DNA from: Membranipora membranacea
Lineage: Eukaryota; Bryozoa; Gymnolaemata; Cheilostomatida; Membraniporidae
Direction: 5' to 3'
Assembly (NCBI GenBank): GCA_914767715.1
Contig: OU612065.1
Location: 1,426,001 to 1,490,000 of the forward strand
Length of the DNA stretch: 64,000 nt
In this document: piece by piece, positions 1-12,000 of the stretch
Layout: every line of letters starts with the position of its first letter
How positions within the stretch are numbered: the stretch's first letter is position 1
The notes under the pieces: generated by a model
The model's database searches: none
What the model was told of the DNA's origin: nothing
What the model saw: the letters and a program-made list of their open reading frames with translations, nothing else
Program-made: the position numbers and the translations under genes

Positions 1-53
1 ATGGAATGCTACTACTATTACTCTTTTTGCATTTCAAATTTTTATACTTATGA

Positions 54-1376
54 TGTGACATACAAATTAAAAGTTGTGCTCTCTCTTATCAAGTTAGAGA
101 AACTCCGCAACCTATGCTCTATATGATATCCAATACACACTTTCAGGAAGGTGTTATGCCTAGAGTTTGGAAAACAGCAGATATCAAACCTATTCCTAAG
201 TGTGCAGGGGCATCAGATCCTAAAGATTTTAGGCCGATAGCCCTCACCTCCATCGTGGGCAAATGTCTCGAGCGTCTGGTTATGAAACGACTCTCACCAT
301 TACTAGACGACCCCACCCAGTTTGCGTATAAGTCTGGTAGGTCTACTGAAGATGCTCTAATCACTCTGATCGACTCGGTAACTGAACATCTTGACAGCCA
401 TGCTAAAAATCGGGTCCGAGCTCTTTTTATAGACTTTTCTAGTGCTTTCAACACCATCAATCCTGCCACACTAATCAGCAAACTCGATAGCTACAACATC
501 AATCCCAACATCATCAACTGGCTATATAACTTCCTTACAAATAGAACACAGCGAGTTATTACATCACTCAACACATCACAATCATTGAGCACTTCAACTG
601 GAAGCCCTCAGGGATGTGTCATCAGCCCACTGCTATTCTTCTTTTATGTTGTCGATATGCCATCAACAAGCAACATCAAACTAGTAAAATATGCCGACGA
701 CACTGTGATCATTGAATTGTTGACAGAAAACCAGCCATCTGAACTTCAAACAATGACTAATACCATCAACTCATGGTGCGCGGATAATGACCTAATACTC
801 AATGCAAAGAAAACAAAAGAAATGGTCATGTGCAATGCAAGGGATAACCCAAGCTACCCACAACTGCTTGTAAACGATACTTCAATTGAGCAGGTAGAAC
901 AATTTACATACTTAGGCACCATTATTACCAACAAACTGGATTTTACTCTGAACACCTTGAAAACTACAGCGAAAGCTCGCCAAAGGCTACATATAATCGC
1001 CAAGCTATACCATCTCGGTGTCACTGAGAAATTAATAACGACCTGCTAGAAGTCCTTCATAGAGTCAGTAATTACCTACCACCTGGTTGTGCTATATAGT
1101 CATCTGAGCGCAGACTCTAAGAAAAAGTTAAAATCTGTGATAAGAACTGCAGGTTACCTATCAGGCGAACTTACGTTCACACCCGTAGACGACCTTTACT
1201 CTAATATACTGAAAGTAAAGAGCCTCCGTATGATTGCCACCGAAGATGAACCACTACTCCGTCTTAACCAGCTGCCGTCAGGCAGATATCAATCAGTCAA
1301 GTTCCGCGTGCAGATCCGTGCCAAATGTTTTAGAGCAGAATGTATCAAATACCTAAATAGTGTCTTCAAAAAGTAA
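54..1376 (+). pseudogene. Decayed L2/CR1-like LINE reverse transcriptase fragment
   Basis: One reading frame (open from about 54, first ATG at 114) encodes the C-terminal half of a non-LTR retrotransposon polymerase. Visible signatures are WKTADIKPIPK, the RT motif FIDFSSAFNTI, SPQGCVISPLL, the catalytic YADDT (around 690-705), then WCADNDLILNAKKTKEM and the post-RT region ending PSGRYQSVKFRVQIRAKCFRAE. An in-frame TAG at 1047-1049 interrupts it; the same frame continues to the stop at 1374-1376. The endonuclease and N-terminal RT are absent, with a stop near 51, so the copy is 5'-truncated or lost beyond the window edge. The post-RT pattern resembles the L2/Rex1 side of the CR1 superfamily; that clade call is from memory. 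It lies immediately 5' of the exons of a host membrane-protein gene. Confidence 0.9.
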
Positions 1377-1519
1377 TAGTATTTTTATTTATGGTCTTAT
1401 CATTTTATTTATTTTTACAGAATCAACAGTTTTAATAATTTTTACAGAACACCCTACAGAGACAGTTTTATTTCTCAGAGATTGATACCAAATATAAATA
1501 TAAACATAAACATTTCAAG

Positions 1520-3291
1520 GTGCTAATACGGATAATAAAAACCTGACAGATCTAATAACCTTCACCTCGCTAACTGAAGAGTCTGCAGTGACTGAACAAC
1601 CAACACCGACTATAAACTCTAACAAAGAAGGGAAAACCGGTCAACCAAGCTCTACTTATACAAGTACAATGTTACTTTCAGAAGGTCAGTCAATGATTGT
1701 TGTTTTTTAGCAATATTGTGAATTAAAGTTTTTGTGGCAGATTTAAATGATAGTTTATGAGGCTCAATTCATTTCATTGGGTCTTCCAAACACAGTTCGA
1801 AATCATAAGTACATTTAGTATTCCTCAGGTTATCAAAATGCATATTTAATGATTTAATACCAATCACTCGCATTGCAGCCGTCTGCGCACATATATTACA
1901 TCAAGTTAAACTTCTGACTAAATCATTTTCACCATAGGCAATATAGGTAGTGTACAATCATTCATCCAAGACACATCCTGGAAATCCTTTTCCTCTTGCA
2001 AGCAGATATATCTGTTACATCTCTAACGACGAGCCCCATGAATGTGCCTTTGCCGAGTTTATCTGAGAATAGCAGCACTGCAGACACAGTCGATACAAAG
2101 TCTAGTAGAAACCTACCACTCATTGTCAGTCTGTCAATCATAGTACCCTTGATCGCATGTGGAGTCGGGATAATTGTCTACTGCAACAAGAGGTAAAACA
2201 CTGCATGTTTACTGGTTTTGTAAGAGGCATTTTTTGTTATTGATCGTGCTTAGCATAAAACTTTCCTTAGTCATGAAAATGAAGATTCCGATATCCATAT
2301 AACACCCAGAAGACCTAGTGGTGATCGACAGAACCTCCATCGATTTCTCAATCATACATTATTGCCTTGACTCATATTATGATCATGTGTCTGTGTGTTG
2401 CTAAGATAGTTAGGTTTAATCAGCTAATATATAATTTATACTTAGTATATAATAACTTTAATGTGTTTTTCAGATGGCGGAGAGGTTCTCAGTCAAACCG
2501 CTTTTCAAAATTTCAAAATTCCGGTGTCTCTCTGTCAATGCAAGGTAAACCATAAGAATATTATAATATATACAATGTTTTGCAATCAGTTAAGAGTGTT
2601 GTGAGTTTTTAAAATATTCGTTACATTGGAATGCTGACAATAAAGGTCATTTTTGGGAGTCATGAATTTTTTCTACTGACAAACAGGATCCAGAAGCAGA
2701 GGAGGTGATCAGGACCCAAAAAACAGAGCAGAACCAAAGATAGGTGGTCAGCAACATGGCAGGGATGATCAGAATCAAACAGAATCAGATACCAACATTG
2801 AAAACGGAGAGCAGGAAGATATATATGAGATGATAAATGATCAGTATTACGAGCTCCCAGTTGATGTGGACAGTGATAACCCGTTCTCTGATCAGATGTT
2901 CTCTACTAACACGGATACTGACAACAACAGAGTGTACGAGAATGATTCAGCAGTCTTCCTGAGATACGAAGAAAGCCAGTCACGATCCTTACAAACAACA
3001 ATATCTGACTCTGACCAACCTGTCTATATACTCAACCCAACATGTGATGACCAGTCAGAACCATGCCCACCTCTGGATGTCTATATCCTCGACCCTACAT
3101 ATCAAGAACAGACTCAGGCAGAGCCGAGTGAAAGCAGGAGCCTACAGTCGACCTCCATTCCAGCCCTACATAGCCCTGATCATGCTGAATCCATTTTCAA
3201 TCCAGCATGTCTTGAACAGACAGACATGTGCCCACTTTCAGATGTTTATGTCCTCGATCCCATAATTCTAGGTGAGACAGAGAGATGCTGA
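1520..3291 (+). CDS. 3' exons of a single-pass membrane protein with tyrosine-motif tail (unrecognised family, 5' end missing)
   Basis: Probable exons are 1520-1684, 2006-2192, 2474-2544 and 2687-3291 (stop TGA 3289-3291); reading phase closes across all joins. The first exon is the weakest because its acceptor would be AAG. The predicted order is a Ser/Thr-rich stalk, a 20-odd residue hydrophobic segment (LPLIVSLSIIVPLIACGVGI, about 2116-2175) followed by CNKR as stop-transfer, then an acidic cytoplasmic tail of about 225 residues. The tail carries IYEMINDQYYELP and three related motifs PVYILNP, DVYILDP and DVYVLDP, which look like phosphotyrosine docking sites (inference). A polyadenylation signal AATAAA is at 3534-3539. 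The extracellular domain and signal peptide are not visible; a LINE fragment occupies the adjacent upstream DNA. The layout resembles the C-type-lectin-like receptor at 35690-47544, but I see no sequence similarity between them. Confidence 0.65.
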
Positions 3292-6012
3292 TTAAGTCCA
3301 ATGACAGTCTGTCTTTACGATATTCATGTGTTGATGGCCGGCCATCAAAAAAGGGACAGATATATGCTCAAAATAACACAGTGTTTACGCTGGATGAATA
3401 AATCATGGTTCACTGAAATGGATCGTTTATGCTTTAGTCTTTACTTACTATTTGGTTGGTGGTTGGTTGTTATCAAATTTGTGCATTCTTTATTTCAGTC
3501 AATTCTTCAAGCATAAAATAAAATTAATATTTCAATAAAGCCGAAACCATTTTACTATAGGGCCATAGGCCATTAAAAGCCTTCATTGTTATTATCAATC
3601 TGTTGAAATTGTAGAAAATTTTAACAAACTAGAGTTATCTCCTCACATTTAAGAGAGAGAAAAAAAAATTAGTACAATTAATATAATTTGGTCATTTATT
3701 CAGGGAGGTTGTCCCCACCCTCGCGTGCCCAACTATCCAAGTGTGGTGTCTATAATTTTTTATATTATGATCCATCCAATATTTTCATCAGTCAAGGGCA
3801 TGGTCAATATTATCAGCATCAGATCCAGATGAGATAAAAGGCATAAGGTGACAATATAGAAGAAAAATTGACACAATATGTTTTTGATTGTCTAGTTAAT
3901 TTGGTCTTAGCAAGCCTTAATGGTGGCCACCCGATGAACCGTCAGCACCAAACCTGGTATAGTATGTATATTTATGTATCACATAATCTTTTATTGGATT
4001 GGCGAGTCAGAGGGACTATACAATAATACCATAAAACAATATTTCAGGCTTCCCTGACTCAGCAGTATGAAAAAAACCAGAAATCAAAAGAAAATACTCC
4101 ATTAGGCTACCTGATTCAATGTAACTACATGCAATGCAATACAGAGAGAATGAGGGATGGAAGCAGCGGCTCGATTAACTCTCTAAACTTAAAAACAAAT
4201 TCATAATGCCAGTCAAAAGATAACCTTTATCAAGTTGTTAAAAAAAATTATTTTGTTGTTGCTTGGCTCAGCTGAGATTTATGAGTAGTATGAGTAATGA
4301 CACTACTATCGAACTCGGTCTGAGTCACAAATTAATGTGTCTGTACCCTTCATTTGGTGAGCCAGCGAAGTTCTTTGAATTAAAGAGCAGCAACAATCCC
4401 TTCAGAAAAAAGATATAAAAACCCCTCTGTAAGGAGACAATTTCAATAAAACAATAATCACTGTCGAGTTTGCTGTAGTACCTTGAGACGCTAGAGATGT
4501 TTGAGGGAACCGGCCTTGATCGTAGCCGAATATTTTATAGTTGTAATGATAATTATTACTATAGAATAAAAATAATGTAGATGCAGCAATAATAATATCG
4601 ATCATTATTACAGTAAGTGTACCCATCAAATATTTCTTAAATTGGCATGCTCCCCGGTCATCAGTACCACATTGATGAACTCATTGAATTGTGGTGGGTT
4701 GATAAAGCCGAGGCCGGAATCGGCAGAAATAAGTTTGGCCACGGAAAAGGCTCTTAGATTCAGACTACATTACTGAAGTTATAATTTTAATCTGTATGTC
4801 ACAAACCCTGGCTTCATCATACATACTAACGATCAACAGACATCTGTAGTTTGCCTGTTCAATTTACAACACCGATCTATTCCTCTCATGAAAAGAAAAT
4901 GGAAATGAAGTACAATTACAACAAGCAATCCAATCTGAGCAGATTGCTGGTCGTGTTCAGTTACATCAAGGAATAATTTTGCAGAAATCAATCATGATGG
5001 TGGTGCTTAGATCTGGCCAAATATTATTCTTTGCCTTTGCATAGTAGTGCTGACTGCTGAGGGAGTATGGCTGTATTTGTTCCAATGATTATACGCTAGT
5101 CGCTAATGGAGACAAATTATTAGGACCATCTCGTGCAGGAAGCTCATTTACAAACTTTCACCAGGTATTTTTGCGTTTAAACAATAACCGGCTGATATTA
5201 TGCCCTGCATCTTTTGATATTACATTATTTCAATGATGGGTATATAGTAAACAATGATCCTCTCTGCAAAAACTAATTACTGTCATGTCATGCATTTAAG
5301 TTGAATGGTAATGAATGCTCATGAGCCTGTCTAGGGTGCAGGATAAGTTGATAAGTTGATAACAATCCTACCTCCAAAACCCAAGTTGACTCCAACCTTA
5401 GTTCCGACTGAGTAGTGACCATAGACTCAATATAGTATATAGTATATAGTATATAGTATATAGTATAAAGTATATAGTATATAGTATATAGTATATAGTA
5501 TATAGTATATAGTATATAGTATATTAATACTATGGGTGGGTTTTACTGTAGATTGCTAATTTGCTGTAGATGTTAATACAAGGTGAAAGTTTCAATGTGA
5601 GCAGTCAAACTAGTCGAACTAGTTAAGTTATAGTTAAAGCGTGCTTTGTTATAGTCTTTTGTGGTATAAATTATTTACTTTTATTATGATAATTACGGGA
5701 TTTTTGAGCACAATGTGAACCAGAGGTAACTGATTCATAACATTATTAATAATAATATAATATACAGTGCTTATTTTCATAATTCCATTTGCTCCTTTCT
5801 CTAGCTGATACTGGAGATCATTTACCGCGTGTCCTGAGTTACTCGGCATCATTTCCCTTTATCAAAAGAAAAGTAAATTATCAACAGGTAGATAATGAAT
5901 TGATTTACATCTCGAATAGATTTGTTACCCCAACAGCTGTAACCTACTCTTCAGGTGAATCATAAAAATTATGACATAAGTTGCAATATGGCAAACTGAA
6001 AGCGAGTTGGCC
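3292..6012. other. Intergenic region between two convergent genes
   Basis: AT-rich DNA between the plus-strand membrane-protein gene and the 3' end of ASPSCR1. Apart from the AGTATAT array near 5424-5525 I see no coding pattern, RNA gene or obvious transposon; short ORFs here show no family signature. Confidence 0.6.
5424..5525. repeat. AGTATAT 7-bp tandem repeat
   Basis: About 14 near-perfect copies of a 7-bp AGTATAT unit, with one AAAGTAT variant near 5464. Intergenic. Confidence 0.9.
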
Positions 6013-9000
6013 TCATATTGATTTTAGTCCTAAATGTATAAAACCCTGAAGCCACTGAGGTGTCTCGAAGACCAATAAACAGGGGAAAGTTCTCTGGTAC
6101 AAATATTAACATGGATATGCTTACTACTGACTTTGTACATTAGATACTTACCAGATGTTTTGTACCACTTTGGTACATGACCACCAGCAGTGCCTGACCT
6201 CGATGTAACCCCTGATGATGTAGTATTATTCCGTCTGCTGCTGGCTACACCACTTGTGCTAGCTGCATGAGCACCTCCTGAGGACTGACTAGTATTAGCT
6301 TGCATTTTTGATGGTAGCTGTTTTTTTACCGGTAAACTAAAGAAATATGAGGGAATAAATGGATGAATTTCATTTAAAGAAACTCTGCTCAACGCCTTCA
6401 AATCTAGCCAGATTTGAAATAAATAGCTTCTCTGCATGACAGTCACTACCAGAGGTTTTCAGTTTTATATCATCAGAACCACAAGTATGAGTGAAAGCAG
6501 CACTGTATCCATAAAGTGGTCTCAACACATTTTCAAGAACTCTAACATGAAAACGCCAAAGAATGAATTTGATGTGTTGCATAAATGGAAGGCAACTGAA
6601 TAGCTCTTTTCAACCATACCTTGCAAAGTCAATATAGCAAATGTCCTTGCTCCCTAAAGTTGTGCCAAAAAGTCAAAATTTTACAATTACTCCAAAAATT
6701 GGACTGAATTACCGGCTTTTCGCCTAACAAATTACCTTGACAAGAGGGAGCATCAACGGCCCTCCAACAACACAAAATTAAAGAAAATATGAAGAAATGC
6801 TTACCTTGACATTGCGATTGAGTCTGCACTAGTTCTAGCTTGTTTTAATGAGGCAGTTTCTTGGCAGAGACAAGGATCTGGAAAAAGAAACAGACACGAC
6901 AGTAATTTTAACACCACTCATCATACAAACCATTGTACGGTTATAGTGTCAGCATCAGTGCATAATATATCGGACTTGCCTGAACAGTACTAAAGAATTT
7001 TCAGAATATGAAAACTGTCATTCACAAGGGAACTTAGCTGGCTGTAAGGAATATGACTGTGTGAGAAGAGCTTACCTGCTGTGCTGTAGTCATCTATACT
7101 AACATATACAATAGCCATAGGTACCAGATAAGTCTGTATAAGTGTACTAGCTGGGTCATTCAGTACTTTCTTAGGTGGTGTTGTATCTACATTATAATAT
7201 CATAAATAATCAATCAGGGGGGTTTTTCAATTAAAAAGAGCGATGCTCGACTCAAGTAAATTATCACTATCACATCGCTCAAATTATCGCTCACTTGGTA
7301 TTTCAATTAGACAAATTCGTTCCCAAATCGCTCACTCAGAATATATATAATTCCATCAATGAGTGAGCGATGCAGGTCTCACCCACTCAGTGAGCGATCA
7401 GATTGCGATTCTGGCTGTTTTTAATTGAAAGACCCTCCAGAGTAGCTGATCTTAATCAAATTTTAACAAAAATATATTAACATGGAATTCTACATTGATA
7501 CAATAGTTTGTATCATGTTCTCATTTAATTTATTGACCAGCTATTAACAATAAGAAACTTCAGCTAAATAAACGCATTAGTTATAGATACTTCAAACAAT
7601 TACTTATTGTAAGGGTGGACAAGCGGGCATCGCTATAGTTTTTTGTACCCCATTTATGCTGACATAAAGAGAAAATAATGATGGCCCATACTCAATACTC
7701 ACAAAGATGGAAGGATATTTGGTCATCTCTAAGATGGCTCTGTACAAACTTAGTGAGGGAGTGCACTACAAACAGAAAATATAACAGACAATCAGACACA
7801 AGAAACAGAGCCCACTACTGCTAAATTAGCTGGCCGACTTTGGTCTTTGTGTAGTTTTTAATTAGCATACTCATCATCTCATCTTGTTTGAAGAAAAAAT
7901 CTTAACTAAATTGTAACTTTATGATCTAAAAATTATATGATATGCAGAAATATGTAGTTTGCGGATTTCCCCTTCATTGAAATATTTGATGGATGTAGGT
8001 TCTTAGAGTTTCAGGACCATCTATTGTACTGAAAGTATTCCCAATAATTTCGAGAGTTATTACTACTATGGCATACCAGAATCAGCCAAATTATTATATA
8101 CTTTTTTTACTGTCACCACATTCATTATTCAATCAAAAATGTCAGTTTTCTGGTCCTGTGAACTCCATAGTAATGATCAGGTAAACATTGTAAGAAGTCA
8201 AATTAGTTTAATTAGAAGCTTTGTGGCAAGTACTCACAAGTCATAATTTAACGGTGTACCAGCCACAAAAGTAACCTTAGACTGACAAATCTCAAAGGTG
8301 TCGTTTTTTATTTATCATTGAATACCTAGTTGAATATTATCTGCATTGTTTACTTTGGGAGCAATATTAGATATCCATAAGCTACTCACCAGTTTCGCGG
8401 GGCCTAAACTTGGCTTGCAGTACCATTTTGTCAGGAAAGTTGAACCTTATGACTGCATGTTTATATTTTGAGAAATTATCTTCTAGCTTGGCCTGCCTCA
8501 TCGAAGCTGTCAGCAGAGGAGCATTCTCACTCTGTTTCCTTAAAATTAAATATGAACACAGTAACATTTCTGTCATGAGATGAGTGTTATTTGTTACATA
8601 TACGGGTATATTATATCAAGTGTTTGAGCTGCCAAGTTAGCTAGATTATGCAAATATTACAAATATAACAGTTATTAAAACTCTACAATCATTATACTTA
8701 GATGATGGTGAGTCATAAGAGGGTTATTAGTTATGATGAGATAGACACTTACGACTCTTCTCTTAGCGATCTTATCATACTCTGCAAATCATCTTTAGTA
8801 ACTTCAAAAAAGTCATCAGGCAAATCTGAAACTGTAAAAACCATGACTTTTTAACTTTGCTAACATAACCAACAAAAGTTGCCTTCTCATACAGATTAAA
8901 AAGATAACTCCTAATTGCAAAAAAATTGGGAGTGATCTACTTAATATGTATGAGAAGACAAGTTTATGGAGGGTAGTTTCCTGACTATATAATTCACAAT

Positions 9001-12000
9001 CAGCAAGGTTGGTTGTAATGAATGAATTGAGATGTTACCTTCATTAGATGCAGACTCTGGGTCAGCTCTCGACTCACTCATACTGAACACAGTAAGCTCT
9101 CGCTCACAAGGGAGATAGTCCTCCGGTCTCACTTGACTCAACTCATTCTGATATAAAATTTTACCTGCAGTTTCTTCAGGAAACTAGAAATTGAATCATA
9201 TACATCGAATGTATATATACATGTTGACCACATGGCAGCAGCATCATATGTACTACATGTATATGTAGACAGCTATATCGAAATTGAAAAGGTATAAAAT
9301 TGATCAACTATCTGTATACAAACTAACAGCTATGACTCAATCAAACTGGAAATACTATCAAAAGATTCCTTTACAGTTAAAAAGAAGAAGGTCAGGTATC
9401 ATGATCACAAATATAACAGAAATTTTTGAGTGGTCGCTTAATTATTGGAATCATTCCTATAATTATTTAACAAAAGCTTTTTTTCAAACGGTACAAAGGA
9501 TACATACTTTAAAATCTTTGACCATCATATTTTCTTGAGGTTGAGGTCTAGCAGACCTAGCCACTCTTGTCTAAAATTGAAAAGAAATCAAGAATTATGT
9601 TCAGCGCTTATATTTTGCTATCTAACAACAAGTACACAACCAAGCAGGAACAAGCCAATCACAATATTAATTTGTTGTACTATTTGCCATAATAGATTAT
9701 ATATGCAATGCAGTGATATCTTAGCTTGTAGTTTGATAGTGTGTGTGGTTTGTTAGTTGGAGCTCAGAACAGACCTGATTGTGATTGATCGGCTGCACAG
9801 AAGAGCTCATTGGACCAGCTGGTAATGAAGCAGCAGCAGCAGCTGGTGGAACAGCTGGTAATGAAGCAGCAGCAGCAGCAGCTGGTGGAACAGCTGGTAA
9901 TGAAGCAGCAGCAGCAGCTGGTGGAACAGCTTCTTCTAAAATAAAATAATAATAACATAAACAAAAATCTTGTATGGAAATAATGAGTAAAGGTAAAATA
10001 AATACATTTTATGTGTGCAGAGACTTAGCAGAGACTTAGCAGAGACTTAGCAGAGAGGTACTATCTATTATGTGTGCAGACTTAGCAGAGAGGTACTATC
10101 TATTATGTGTGCAGACTTAGCAGAGAGGTACTATCTATTATGTGTGCAGACTTAGCAGAGAGGTACTATCTATTATGTGTGCAGACTTAGCAGAGAGGTA
10201 CTATCTATTATGTGTGCAGACTTAGCAGAGACTTAGCAGAGACTTAGCAGAGACTTAGCAGAGACTTAGCAGAGAGGTACTATCTATTATGTGTGCAGAC
10301 TTAGCACAGAGGTACTATCTATTATGTGTGCAGACTTAGCAGAGAGGTACTATCTATTATGTGTGCAGACTTAGCAGAGAGGTACTATCTATTATGTGTG
10401 CAGACTTAGCAGAGAGGTACTATCTATTATGTGTGCAGACTTAGCAGAGAGGTACTATCTATTATGTGTGCAGACTTAGCAGAGAGGTACTATCTATTAT
10501 GTGTGCAGACTTAGCAGAGAGGTACTATCTATTATGTGTGCAGACTTAGCAGAGAGGTACTATCTATTATGAGAGATACTCTCTTGTAAGTAATGCCCAA
10601 TATTACTTTTATCATTTATCTAACATCTACCTATCTAACATTTGACATCCTATTATTCCCACAATGACTTTCTTATACTGTGTGTATCTTATACAGCGGG
10701 ACATCTGACTGACTACCTACTGTTAGGTATATCTACTGCAGATGATCTGACAGTACTTTTATCAGCAGGTTTGCTGTCAGCTCTGATATGTGCAGTGTCA
10801 GAACTCGAGGGAGTTACATCTGATGTGTCCATTGGTTCTTCTTCTATAAGTTTCTGTCAGAGAAAGGTTTGAAAAGATCATAAAATCATAACATATACCC
10901 ATAAGTCGTCAAAAGTAAGCCTTGGGATTGAATTTTCAACATTATTCTGCTCTCTCTTATATCATCAGTTAACAAGTTGGGCCTTGATGCTTGTCTCATA
11001 TGAATGTGGCCAAAGTCATGATTGATAGAGGGATTGTTAGAATTGGATTCAACATATCAATATGAAATGGAGAAAAGGTGTGTGATGTTACTCTTATAGA
11101 TTTATATTGCACCTAAGGAAAGCAGCAGGCCTGGTAGGACAGTATCGAGATGACTAACGGAGGAATTGAAATAGTATAAATTGTATCAAGATTTCAATCT
11201 AATTATAGCGGGATTTCTGAATGATGATGATGTTGCTGCTTGACTGCCCCGTTCAAACTGAAATACTGTACAATTACATGTTATATTATATTATTGCTCA
11301 CGTGTAGAGGTCGTACAGGAGGTATAGTAGCAGACAACTGATCACTGGTAGATATCGCCTGACTCACAGAAGCCGATGACTGAATTTTGGCTTTCTCTTT
11401 GTTAATCTGTGCTGCGATCTGTTCTAACGTCGAGGATTCAACGCTTCTGTATATTAATCTATAACATTATGGTAAGGATATCATTATCGTAATATGAAGA
11501 GTTACATGGAAATAAAAGAGGAAATAGAAATTAAGTTTGTTCAAAATAAAGGACGGATATGTCCATTTCTCAACTACACTGGATAGATCATGCCATCCCA
11601 AAGTTTATTCTTTGACCAATGACTAATTACCTCAATGCTACACGACCTGATACCAATCCGATTCTTTTAAGAGTTGTGCTCTCCAAGGCAAAAAGTCCAA
11701 TTATCTCCTCCCTCATATTAACTATGACAGGATGTAAGTCCTGTTCAGAAGCTTCGTGTAATAAGTCTCTGTAATAGTTCATATATACAAATACATTATC
11801 ATCTGATAAATCAGATATTCACACAGAAAATATAAACAAGTTATGTCCTCTTTCCTACTTTTTCTCCCTATAACAACATGTAAGTATTATCATAATTTTT
11901 CTCATTGGCATAATAAAAGGGCAGACCTAATAATAATAACCATGCAATTCGATCTAGGCAATTGGTACGTTGAATGAGGAATGTTGTGCATGACATCATA

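Noticed and set aside
143-481. 112-codon minus-strand ORF
   Set aside because: It is antisense to the clear reverse transcriptase frame and has no domain signature.
9764-9964. Cys/Ser-rich minus-strand ORF
   Set aside because: It is an out-of-frame reading of ASPSCR1 exon 8; the Ala/Pro frame is the one in phase with the flanking exons.
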